64,000 nt of DNA from assembly GCA_944387065.1 (NCBI GenBank), contig CALXDM010000004.1, positions 1 through 64,000 of the forward strand, in the 5' to 3' direction. The DNA is from an uncultured Oscillospiraceae bacterium (GTDB lineage: Bacteria > Bacillota > Clostridia > Oscillospirales > Oscillospiraceae). Under the pieces are notes generated by a model. It was given only the letters and a program-made list of their open reading frames with translations, was not told the origin of the DNA and did not search any database. The translations under genes and the position numbers were made by a program. This document shows, piece after piece, positions 40,306-48,220 of the stretch. Position 1 is the stretch's first letter; every line of letters begins with the position of its first letter.

Positions 40306-42406
40306 GGCATTGTTCCCTCCCCTCTCCGGCCCCCGGACCCAGGATGTCCCGGAGCTGTTTCATCATTTGGGCCTGTTCCAGGTCCACCTTGTCCCCCTGG
40401 GGACGCAGGCAGACGCACACCTCGTCCCCGGTGAGGGTGAGCTGGATCAGCCCCCGCTCGTCCATGACGTGCAGGCATACCAAAGTCTTCCCGTACGAGC
40501 AGCTCCCGCCCCGGCCCTTTACCGCGTGACGCACCAGCTGATCCAGCCGGGACACGGCCGAGCCGCCTGTGCAGCTGTGCTCCAAGACCCGCCACAGCCG
40601 GGCGAAATCCTGCCGGTCGGGCAGCAGCAGCGAAGCCTCCCACCGGGAGAGCAGCTCTCCCTGCCGCAGACGGTGGAACAGGGTTTGCTCCAGCTGGGCC
40701 CGGGTGGGGGCGGGGCGCAGGTCGCACAGCTGCAGCTGCACCCCGCGGCAGTTGCGATACTCGTTGACCTGCAAATGGAAGGCCAGGTCCAGCCGGTCCC
40801 CCCGGGCCACGCCGCAGGCGGCGGTGTTGGCGGCGAAGAAGATGGCGTCCAGCACCACCCCGTCCCGGCGCACCTTCATTTTCAGGTGCCGCCCGCCTCC
40901 CACGTCGGCACAGGAGAGCACGCACACCGAACGCAGGAGAAAGACCGGCTTGGGGTTGCCTGACCCAAAGGGCTCCAGCAGGCCCAGCGCGTCCACCTCC
41001 CGGCAGCCCAATCCGGCGCAGTTGTCAATCTCCGCGTCAATGTCCAGGCAGGCCACCATGGGATGCCCCTGGGCATATTGGGTCACCAGATCGGCCATGG
41101 CCGCGCGGAAGGCGGGGATGTTCTCCTCCCGGATGGTAAAGCCGGCGGCCAGCTCGTGCCCGCCGTACTGCTCCAGAAGGGGTGCGCACCGCTCCAGGGC
41201 GGCAAACAGGTTAAAGCCCCCGAAGGAGCGGCAAGAGCCCTTGCCCTTACCGTGCTCCAGGCTGATCATAAAGGCGGGGCAGGCATACCGCTCCGCCATC
41301 CGGGAGGCCACGATACCCACCACCCCCTGATGCCAGCCCTCCCCGGCCAGCACGATGACGGGGGCGGCCAGCTGGGGCTGGCGGGACAGCAGGTCGTTAC
41401 ACTGCTCATAGATGGCCAGCTCGATGGCCTGGCGCTCCCGGTTGAGCTGACACAGCTCCAGGGCGGCGGCCTGGCCCCGCTCCTCGTCCCGGGTAAGCAG
41501 CAGCTCCAGGGCCACCCCCACCTGCCCCATCCGTCCGGCGGCGTTGATCCGGGGGGCAAGGCCGTACCCGATGGTGCCGGCGGTGGGGGCCTTTGCTCCG
41601 TCGCACCCGGCCTCTCGCAGCAGGGCGCGCAGGCCGGGGCGATGGGTGTCCGCCAGCAGGTCCAGCCCCAGGCGGACCAGGGCCCGGTTCTCGTCGGCCA
41701 GCTGCATCACATCGGCCACGGTGCCGATGGCGGCCAGCTCCCCGTAGCGGCGCAGGACCTGCTCCCGCCCAGAGGGTGGGGTGAGGGCCAGGGCCAGCTT
41801 CAGGGCTACCCCCACCCCCGCCAGCTCCTTGAAGGGATAGGGGCAGCCGGGCAGACGGGGATCCACCACCGCTGCGGCCTGGGGCAGCTCCCCCTTGCAT
41901 TGATGGTGGTCGGTGATCACCACATCCACCCCCAGGCTGCGGGCGTATTCCACCTCCCGAGCTGCGGTGACACCGCAGTCCACCGTGACGATCAGGCTTA
42001 CTCCCTGCTCGGCCAGGGCCCGGATGGCGTCTGGGTTCAGGCCGTATCCCTCCTGTGTGCGCTCCGGGATGTGGCAGACCACCTGCCCTCCCAGCTCCAG
42101 CAGGAACTCCAAGAGCAGGCAGGTGGCGGTGATGCCATCCACGTCATAGTCCCCGTAGACGGCGATGCCCTCTCCCAGCTCCAGCGCCCGGCGGATCCGC
42201 GCCGCCGCCCGATCCATACCCCCCAGTAGGAAGGGATCCCGGAGCAGGACGGAGGACTGGGTGAGGAACGCGGCGGCCTTGTCCGGCGTGTCCACCCCCC
42301 GGGCGCACAGCACGGCGGCGCACAGCGGCGGCAGGCCGGCCTGCTCCATCCGGCGCAGCGCCTGCTGGGATGGCGGGCGGCGCAGGTTCCACTGTTCGTA
42401 TCTCAT
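40277..42406 (-). CDS. recJ: Single-stranded-DNA-specific exonuclease RecJ
   Basis: DHH-superfamily 5'-3' exonuclease for repair and recombination. 709 residues from the ATG at 42406 (GAGGATGG upstream). Motifs: YGDYDVDGITAT near residue 80, VDCGVTAAREV, ITDHHQCKGELP (the DHH motif), VDPRLPGCPYPFKELAGVGVA, and the DHHA1 motif GGHELAAGF near 415, then an OB-fold. The extra C-terminal region of about 150 residues is like other Clostridial RecJ proteins. First gene of the six-gene minus-strand run and divergent from lexA. Confidence 0.94.
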   Translation of the reverse strand: MRYEQWNLRRPPSQQALRRMEQAGLPPLCAAVLCARGVDTPDKAAAFLTQSSVLLRDPFLLGGMDRAAARIRRALELGEGIAVYGDYDVDGITATCLLLEFLLELGGQVVCHIPERTQEGYGLNPDAIRALAEQGVSLIVTVDCGVTAAREVEYARSLGVDVVITDHHQCKGELPQAAAVVDPRLPGCPYPFKELAGVGVALKLALALTPPSGREQVLRRYGELAAIGTVADVMQLADENRALVRLGLDLLADTHRPGLRALLREAGCDGAKAPTAGTIGYGLAPRINAAGRMGQVGVALELLLTRDEERGQAAALELCQLNRERQAIELAIYEQCNDLLSRQPQLAAPVIVLAGEGWHQGVVGIVASRMAERYACPAFMISLEHGKGKGSCRSFGGFNLFAALERCAPLLEQYGGHELAAGFTIREENIPAFRAAMADLVTQYAQGHPMVACLDIDAEIDNCAGLGCREVDALGLLEPFGSGNPKPVFLLRSVCVLSCADVGGGRHLKMKVRRDGVVLDAIFFAANTAACGVARGDRLDLAFHLQVNEYRNCRGVQLQLCDLRPAPTRAQLEQTLFHRLRQGELLSRWEASLLLPDRQDFARLWRVLEHSCTGGSAVSRLDQLVRHAVKGRGGSCSYGKTLVCLHVMDERGLIQLTLTGDEVCVCLRPQGDKVDLEQAQMMKQLRDILGPGAGEGREQCRGSKHSGPL

Positions 42407-42443
42407 GGTTCCATCCTCAAGCTTCAGACATAAAATTGTTTTT

Positions 42444-42472
42444 ATTATAGCAAATCCAGCCGCCACTTTCAA
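42444..42472 (-). promoter_or_regulatory. Promoter for the recJ-rel-murE run
   Basis: Minus-strand TTGAAA and TATAAT with 17-bp spacing, about 40 bases before recJ. Confidence 0.7.
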
Positions 42473-42521
42473 CCGGGGAAGGGGGCGAGGGAGCGAAATT
42501 TCGCCCCTCCCAACGCACCTG

Positions 42522-42560
42522 GAACAAATGTTTGACATCCGGGCGGAGGTGTGGTAGAAT
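42522..42560 (+). promoter_or_regulatory. SOS box and promoter of lexA
   Basis: GAACAAATGTTTG (42522-42534) matches the Gram-positive LexA box GAAC-N4-GTTY. It overlaps the -35 TTGACA (42532-42537) of a promoter whose -10 is TAGAAT (42555-42560) with 17-bp spacing, so LexA binding would block transcription. Confidence 0.8.
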
Positions 42561-42602
42561 GGAGGCATCCAAAACCCAACCCGGTGGGAAGGAGTGGGCG
42601 CG

Positions 42603-43202
42603 ATGAGCAAATTATCCCCCAAACAGCAGCAGATCTATGACTACATTCTGGACTTTTCCCAGGATCACGGCTATCCTCCCTCCGTGCGGGAGATTGCCGG
42701 CGCGGTGGGGCTGCGCTCCCCCTCTACGGTCCACTTTCATCTGCGCAGCCTGCGGGAGGCGGGGCTGATCTCCCAGGCGGAGGGCAAGACCCGGGCCATC
42801 ACGGTCACCGACGGGGCTCACAACCGCCGCAACCAGGTCCCCCTGCTGGGCTCGGTGGCCGCCGGCGCGCCCATCCTGGCTGAGGAGTGCATTGAGGATT
42901 ACCTGAGCTTTGACACCGGGGGCCGGGTGGGGGAGCACTTTGCCCTCCGGGTCCGGGGCGAGTCCATGCGGGAGGCGGGCATCCTGCCCGGCGACTTGGT
43001 GGTGGTCCATCAGCAGCAGCAGGTGCGCAGCGGCGACATCGTGGTGGCCCTGTTTGACCAGGAGGCCACGGTGAAGACCTACCGGCGGGAGAACGGCCAT
43101 GTCTGGCTCTACCCGGAGAATTCCAGCCCCGAGTATCAGCCCATCGACGGGGAGGGATGCACCATCCTGGGCCGGGTGGTGGCGGTGGTGCGCCGGTATT
43201 GA
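42603..43202 (+). CDS. lexA: SOS response repressor LexA
   Basis: Represses DNA-damage genes and cleaves itself with RecA filaments. 199 residues: winged-helix DNA-binding domain (residues 1-65, GYPPSVREIAGAVGLRSPST recognition region), the Ala87-Gly88 cleavage site in SVAAGAP, and catalytic Ser121 (RGESMREAG) and Lys158 (ATVKTY). ATG 42603 follows AAGGAG. Preceded by a LexA box, consistent with autoregulation. Confidence 0.96.
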   Translation: MSKLSPKQQQIYDYILDFSQDHGYPPSVREIAGAVGLRSPSTVHFHLRSLREAGLISQAEGKTRAITVTDGAHNRRNQVPLLGSVAAGAPILAEECIEDYLSFDTGGRVGEHFALRVRGESMREAGILPGDLVVVHQQQQVRSGDIVVALFDQEATVKTYRRENGHVWLYPENSSPEYQPIDGEGCTILGRVVAVVRRY

Positions 43203-43209
43203 CAGGGCG

Positions 43210-43247
43210 GCGCGGGGCGAAATTTTTCGTCCCGCGCTTTTCTTTTT
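43210..43247 (+). terminator. Terminator of lexA
   Basis: GCGCGGG and CCCGCGC arms with an inner GAAA/TTTC pairing, then TTTTCTTTTT. proB, 56 bases on, must have its own start of transcription; only a weak TATCAT is visible. Confidence 0.8.
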
Positions 43248-43303
43248 GAGCCGGCTGTGGTATCATGGCGTTACGTTCCAGCGGGTGGAAGAGAGGGATG
43301 GAT

Positions 43304-44116
43304 ATGAAAGTGGTCGTCAAGGTGGGCACCTCCACCCTGGCCTATGCCACCGGGCGGATGAACATCCGCCATGTGGAGGCGCTGGTGAAGGTGCTCTCCG
43401 ACCTGAAAAACGAGGGGCATGAGCTGATCCTGGTCTCCTCCGGGGCCATCGGTATGGGGGTGGGCAAGCTGAACCTGCCCGGCCGGCCCGAGGATATGCC
43501 CACCAAGCAGGCCGCCGCCGCGGTGGGCCAGTGCGAGCTGATGTACGCCTATGACGAGCTGTTCTCCCGGTACAACCACACCGTGGCCCAGCTGCTGCTC
43601 ACCGGGGCGGACATTGACCATCAGGAGCGCCGGCACAACTTTGAGAACACGGTGCGTCGGCTGCTGGAGCTGGGAGCGCTGCCCATCGTCAACGAGAACG
43701 ACACCGTGGTCACCGCGGAGATCTGCGTGGGGGACAACGACACCTTGGGGGCGGTGGTGGCGTGCAGCGTGGGGGCTGATCTGCTGGTGGTGCTCACCGA
43801 CATGGACGGGCTGTACACCGCCGACCCTCGGCAGGATGCTGGGGCCCGCCTCATCCCCCTGGTGGAGGAGATCACCCCGGAGATTGAGGCTCTGGCCGGC
43901 CGGCCGGGCAGCGCCCTGGCCACCGGCGGCATGGCCACCAAGCTGAAGGCGGCCCAGATGGCCGTGCAGGGGGGCTGTGACATGGTGATTGCCAATGGGG
44001 CCAGGCCGGAGCTGCTCTATGACATTGTGGCCGGCCGGCCCGCCGGCACCCGGTTCGTGGCCCGGGCAAAGCCCCCGGAGGCAGAGGGGCAGCGGGAGAG
44101 GAGGACGAAATCATGA
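43304..44116 (+). CDS. proB: Glutamate 5-kinase
   Basis: First enzyme of proline biosynthesis (glutamate to glutamyl-5-phosphate). 270 residues: [11 protein letters not shown] at the N-terminus, [35 protein letters not shown], and [12 protein letters not shown]. The C-terminal PUA domain of the E. coli enzyme is missing, as in many Firmicutes. ATG 43304 is chosen because GAGAGGG is 6-7 nt away; the ATG at 43298 is too close. 4-bp overlap with proA. Confidence 0.94.
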   Translation: MKVVVKVGTSTLAYATGRMNIRHVEALVKVLSDLKNEGHELILVSSGAIGMGVGKLNLPGRPEDMPTKQAAAAVGQCELMYAYDELFSRYNHTVAQLLLTGADIDHQERRHNFENTVRRLLELGALPIVNENDTVVTAEICVGDNDTLGAVVACSVGADLLVVLTDMDGLYTADPRQDAGARLIPLVEEITPEIEALAGRPGSALATGGMATKLKAAQMAVQGGCDMVIANGARPELLYDIVAGRPAGTRFVARAKPPEAEGQRERRTKS

Positions 44117-45369
44117 CCACACAGGAACTGCTGCGCCGGGCGCAGGGGGCAAAGTCCGCGGTGGCCCTGGCCGGGACAGAGCGGAAAAACGCGGCCCTGC
44201 TGGCCATGGCCGATGCGCTGGAGGGGCAGGCGGAAGTGATCCTGGCCGCCAACGGGCAGGATCTGGAGGCGGCCCGGGGTACGGTGTCCGACGTGATGCT
44301 GGACCGGTTGGCGCTGAGTCACGAGCGGATCCGGGGCATGGCCGCCGGGATGCGGGAGGTGGCCCAACTGCCCGACCCGGTGGGCCAGGTGCTGCGCCGG
44401 GTGGAGCGGCCCAACGGTCTGGTGATAGAAAAGACCTGCGTGCCCATGGGGGTGATCGCTATCATCTATGAAAGCCGGCCAAACGTCACCTCGGACGCCG
44501 CCGCCCTGGCGCTGAAAGCGGGGTCGGCCTGCGTGCTCCGGGGGGGGAAGGAGGCCCACCGGTCCGCCGCGGCCATCGTGGCCGCCCTGCGGGCGGGCCT
44601 GGCCCAGGCGGGGCTGCCCGAGGATGCAGTGGCGCTGGTGGAGGACACCTCCCGCCAGTCGGCCAACGAACTGATGACGGCCCGGGGCCTGGTGGACCTG
44701 CTCATCCCCCGAGGTGGGGCGGGGCTGATCCGGGCCTGTGTGGAGCACGCGGCGGTGCCGGTGATCGAGACGGGAACGGGCATCTGCCATATCTATGTGG
44801 ACCGGGGGGCCGACCGGGACATGGCGCTGGACATCGTGGAGAACGCCAAGTGCAGCCGGCCCAGCGTGTGCAACGCCGCCGAGGTCTGCCTGGTGCACCG
44901 GGAGCTTGCAGCCGATTTTCTGCCGGCACTGCGCCAGCGCCTGGTGGAGGGGCGGGCCGGCCAGGGCCTGCCCCCGGTGGAGCTCCGGCTGGACCGGGCC
45001 GCGGCGGGCCTGATCCCCGGCAAGGCCGCCGGGGCGCAGGATTTTGACACGGAGTTTCTGGACTACATCCTGGCCATAGGGGTGGTGGACAGCCTGGAGG
45101 ATGCCGTGGCCCACATCGCCGCCCACTCCACCGGCCATTCCGAGGCCATCGTCACCGACGACGAGCAGGCCGCGGCCCGCTTCCTGTCCGCGGTGGACAG
45201 CGCCGCGGTCTATTGGAACGCCTCCACCCGCTTCACCGACGGGGGGGAGTTCGGCCTGGGCTGCGAGATGGGCATCTCCACCCAGCGCCTCCACGCCCGG
45301 GGGCCCATGGGGCTGGCCGAGCTGTGCAGCTATAAGTACATCATCAAGGGCAGCGGTCAGATTCGGTAG
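44113..45369 (+). CDS. proA: Glutamate-5-semialdehyde dehydrogenase (gamma-glutamyl phosphate reductase)
   Basis: Second step of proline synthesis, reducing glutamyl-5-phosphate with NADPH. 418 residues with the aldehyde-dehydrogenase fold; [19 protein letters not shown] near residue 120, [10 protein letters not shown] near 220, and the catalytic cysteine region [14 protein letters not shown] near 245. ATGA overlap with proB. Full length. Confidence 0.96.
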   Translation: MTTQELLRRAQGAKSAVALAGTERKNAALLAMADALEGQAEVILAANGQDLEAARGTVSDVMLDRLALSHERIRGMAAGMREVAQLPDPVGQVLRRVERPNGLVIEKTCVPMGVIAIIYESRPNVTSDAAALALKAGSACVLRGGKEAHRSAAAIVAALRAGLAQAGLPEDAVALVEDTSRQSANELMTARGLVDLLIPRGGAGLIRACVEHAAVPVIETGTGICHIYVDRGADRDMALDIVENAKCSRPSVCNAAEVCLVHRELAADFLPALRQRLVEGRAGQGLPPVELRLDRAAAGLIPGKAAGAQDFDTEFLDYILAIGVVDSLEDAVAHIAAHSTGHSEAIVTDDEQAAARFLSAVDSAAVYWNASTRFTDGGEFGLGCEMGISTQRLHARGPMGLAELCSYKYIIKGSGQIR

Positions 45370-45460
45370 CGCTGTGGGCGGCATACCCCTCTTCGGGGTT
45401 GGGTATGCGCTTGGCCAAAAAGGGGCATACTTGCGGTATCTTGCAAGGAGGGATCCCTTT

Positions 45461-46084
45461 ATGACTGCCGAGAACTTTACCAAGGGCAATGTGGACTTTG
45501 CCAAGAGCCAGACCCGGGAGAACCTGATGCGGGCCTTCGCCGGGGAGAGCCAGGCCCGCAACCGCTACACCTTTGCCGCCAGCCTGGCCAAGAGGGAGGG
45601 GCTGACGGTGGTGTCCCAGGTGTTCGCCTTCACCGCCGCCCAGGAGCAGGCCCATGCCAAGGTCTTTTACGAGCTGCTCAAGGAGCTGTCCGGGCAGACC
45701 ATCCAGGTGGACGGTACCTATCCGGTGGACCTGTGCCCGGACACCTTGGGCCAGCTCCGGGCCGCCCAGCACAACGAGTACCAGGAGTTTGAGCACGATT
45801 ACGCGGAGTTTGGCCGCATTGCCCGGCAGGAGGGGTTTGAGGTGATCGGCGGCCGGTTTGAGATGATCGCCCAGATCGAAAAGACCCACGGGGATCGCTT
45901 TGGGCTGTTTGCCGACCTGCTGGAGGGGAAAAAGCTCTTTGCCGACGGGGAGGAGACGGTGTGGATGTGCCTGAACTGTGGGGAGCTCATCCGAGCCTCC
46001 CAGGCCCCCGCGCTGTGCCCGGTGTGCAGCCATGACCAGGGCCACTTCATCCGGCTGGAGATGGCCCCCTTTACCCGGGGCTGA
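45461..46084 (+). CDS. rbr: Rubrerythrin
   Basis: Non-haem diiron peroxidase protecting anaerobes from hydrogen peroxide. 207 residues: ferritin-like four-helix domain with ligands in FAGESQARNRY, AAQEQAHAKVF and QIEKTHGDRF, and a C-terminal rubredoxin-like site (CLNCGE ... CPVCSH). AAGGAGG before ATG 45461. The 91 bp after proA hold a GCATACCC/GGGTATGC hairpin but no clear promoter, so it may be partly read from proBA. Confidence 0.95.
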   Translation: MTAENFTKGNVDFAKSQTRENLMRAFAGESQARNRYTFAASLAKREGLTVVSQVFAFTAAQEQAHAKVFYELLKELSGQTIQVDGTYPVDLCPDTLGQLRAAQHNEYQEFEHDYAEFGRIARQEGFEVIGGRFEMIAQIEKTHGDRFGLFADLLEGKKLFADGEETVWMCLNCGELIRASQAPALCPVCSHDQGHFIRLEMAPFTRG

Positions 46085-46106
46085 GGGACATTTTGGGGAA
46101 GGTGCA

Positions 46107-46147
46107 AAGAGGGAGCGGGGATGCCATTGGCATCCCCGCTCCCTCTT
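46107..46147. terminator. Bidirectional hairpin between rbr and the convergent lipoprotein gene
   Basis: Nineteen-base perfect arms (AAGAGGGAGCGGGGATGCC and complement) around ATT; one of the longest stems in the window. Short T/A runs on each side. Confidence 0.8.
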
Positions 46148-46167
46148 GCCTTGCCTGCGCGGCCCGG

Positions 46168-47265
46168 TCAGTCTGAGCAGACCGGGTGAAAGGATTGCGG
46201 CCAGGAATAGCCCATCTGGGCCAACTCCTGGTCGGTGTACAGCGGGAGATCCCCCAGGACGCCGCCCAGAAAGGGGGCCAGGTCTGAGACCAGCAGGTGC
46301 CGGTAGACCTCCCCCTGCTCCACGATCAGCCACGGCTCCTGCCCCTGGGGGGAGGCGCCCCGCACCAGGAAGGCCTCCAGCCCCGCCTGGTGGCAGAGCA
46401 GCTCCATGGCCAGCGCCAGACCAAGCCCGTCGGCGGGGGCGCCCGCCAGGGCCTGCTCCGGGTCGGAGGTGCCCTGGGGGTCATAAACGGCGGTGGAATT
46501 CAGCGCGCCGGCTACATCCTCCAGGGTGGGGGCCTGCCCGTCGGCGGGCAGGTCGGCCAGCGCTTGCAGGGCGGCCCGCTCCAGCCGTTCAGCCCGCTGC
46601 TCCAGCTCCTGGGTCGTCTGGGGCCAGAGGATGGACAGCTCAATGATGCGCTGCGTGCCCGTGTCCGGGTAGAAGGTAAAGGATACCTGTGCCCCTGGCA
46701 GGGCGTAGAGGGGTTGGCCATAGTAGGCGGTCCAGAACAGTTCGGTCAGCTCCTGCTCGGTCCAGGAGAAGCGGGCGGCCCGGATGGTCGCGTGCTGGTT
46801 CAGGGCGGACACCGCTTGGGAAAAGACCGCCTGCAGGCCGCCCAGCCCCGTGACCGGCACGATGCCCTCCACCTCTTGGGCGGAGCGGGAGTAGAGAAAG
46901 TCCAGGTTGACCTCATAGTAGGTGACGATCCGGGTGGTGTCGTAGCGGATGTCCTGCACGGCGTAGGCCCCCAGAGGGTCCTCACTGCGGATCTCGGCGC
47001 AGGCGTTGGCCAGGTCGGCCTCCACGTCGCCGGTGTAGTTGTACAGACGGATGGTGCCCGTGTCCGCATAGCTCTCCACCAGGTATAAGATGGCGTTGAC
47101 CAGTCCCTGGTAGGTTTCCGCCCGGAGGGTGGAGGGGTCCTCGGGCACATAGTAGTAGTCCACATGGGCGGTGGCCGAGACATAGCTGCGTTCCAGCAAG
47201 GAGGCGCACCCCGTCCCCCACAGCAGCGCCCCGGCCAGCAGCGCCAGCCCGATCCGTTTCCTCAC
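46168..47265 (-). CDS. Lipoprotein with a degenerate transglutaminase-like domain
   Basis: Exported lipid-anchored protein, about 365 residues. Signal RKRIGLALLAGALLWGTGC with the cysteine near residue 18. The middle is mixed alpha/beta. The C-terminal part (ADGLGLALAMELLCHQAGLE, AFLVRGA, then QEPWLIVEQGEVYRHLLVSDL) follows the layout of bacterial transglutaminase-fold domains, but the usual catalytic Cys position is Leu/Gly and the His is not followed by the normal Trp-Asn. Likely non-catalytic. GTG at 47265 has better spacing to AAGGAGG than the ATG at 47271. Last gene of the parE-parC-yitT run. Confidence 0.6.
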   Translation of the reverse strand: MRKRIGLALLAGALLWGTGCASLLERSYVSATAHVDYYYVPEDPSTLRAETYQGLVNAILYLVESYADTGTIRLYNYTGDVEADLANACAEIRSEDPLGAYAVQDIRYDTTRIVTYYEVNLDFLYSRSAQEVEGIVPVTGLGGLQAVFSQAVSALNQHATIRAARFSWTEQELTELFWTAYYGQPLYALPGAQVSFTFYPDTGTQRIIELSILWPQTTQELEQRAERLERAALQALADLPADGQAPTLEDVAGALNSTAVYDPQGTSDPEQALAGAPADGLGLALAMELLCHQAGLEAFLVRGASPQGQEPWLIVEQGEVYRHLLVSDLAPFLGGVLGDLPLYTDQELAQMGYSWPQSFHPVCSD

Positions 47266-47309
47266 GCGCATCCCTCCTTGGCCCGATGGCTTCCGCGGTG
47301 CCTGGGCGC

Positions 47310-48182
47310 TCACAGGTCGTTTTTCCGATAGGCCCGGAACCCTTCCCCCAACACCTCATGGGCGGGGCACACGATGAGGAAGGCGTCCGGGTCGATCTGC
47401 TTGACCAAGTTCTTGATGGAGGCGATCTCCCGCTGCTTAAAGGCGCACAGCAGCACCTTCCGGTCCGCGCCGGTGTAGGCCCCCTGCCCCTGGAGGATGG
47501 TGACCCCCCGCTCCAGCTGCTCCACGATGGCGCGGCTGATCTCCCCGTTGTGCTCGCTGACGATATAGGCCACCTTGGCGTTGTCCAGTCCGTAGAGGAC
47601 GCCGTCCATGGCGATGGATGAGATATACAGGGCCACCAGGCCGTACAACATGGTGTCCAGGGCGCGGAAGGCCAGGGCTACCAGCAAGATGACCACCAGG
47701 TCCACCGCCATGAGCAGCTTGCCCATGGGCAGCCAGGCAAGGCGCAGCTTCAAAAGCCGGGCGGCCAGGTCGGTGCCGCCGGTGGTGGCGTCCTGCTGAA
47801 ACACCAGCCCCAGGGACACCCCCAGGATCAGCCCGCCGAAGATGCACCCCAGCATGGGGTTCATGGGCTGCCAGTCCCGCAGAGAGGAGAACAGGTCGAT
47901 GAACAGGGAGGACAGGGCCATGGCGTACAGCGAACCCACCAGCACCCTGCCACCCAGCAGTCGCCAGCCCAGCAGGAACAGGGGCAGGTTGAGCACGATG
48001 ACGGTGACGCCGATGGGGGCGGCTGGGATCAGGCGATTGACGATCTGGGCCAGGCCGGTGATACCGCCAAAGGCAATGTGGTTGGGTTCATAGCACCAGA
48101 CAAACCCAATGGCGTAAGCCGCGGCGGCCAGGGTGATGACCAGGAAGGACACCAGCTGCTTTCGGAATGTGGCGGGATGCAT
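47310..48182 (-). CDS. YitT family membrane protein
   Basis: Integral membrane protein (290 aa) of the YitT/DUF161-DUF2179 family, function unproven. N-terminal half has five hydrophobic segments (GFVWCYEPNHIAFGGITGLA and IFGGLILGVSLGLVFQQDATTGGTDLAARL are the family blocks). The C-terminal cytoplasmic DUF2179 domain (VTILQGQGAYTGADRKVLLC) resembles a small-molecule sensor. ATG 48182 follows AGGAGG. The frame runs far upstream over parC but that part is an antisense artefact. Confidence 0.9.
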   Translation of the reverse strand: MHPATFRKQLVSFLVITLAAAAYAIGFVWCYEPNHIAFGGITGLAQIVNRLIPAAPIGVTVIVLNLPLFLLGWRLLGGRVLVGSLYAMALSSLFIDLFSSLRDWQPMNPMLGCIFGGLILGVSLGLVFQQDATTGGTDLAARLLKLRLAWLPMGKLLMAVDLVVILLVALAFRALDTMLYGLVALYISSIAMDGVLYGLDNAKVAYIVSEHNGEISRAIVEQLERGVTILQGQGAYTGADRKVLLCAFKQREIASIKNLVKQIDPDAFLIVCPAHEVLGEGFRAYRKNDL

Positions 48183-48220
48183 GGGACCTCCTTTTCCGCG
48201 GGGGGTTGACCGAGGGGCCG

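Noticed and set aside
37237..40434. 1065-codon plus frame opposite the ATP-grasp gene and rel
   Set aside because: Crosses a gene boundary, with His/Gly/Leu-rich shadow composition.
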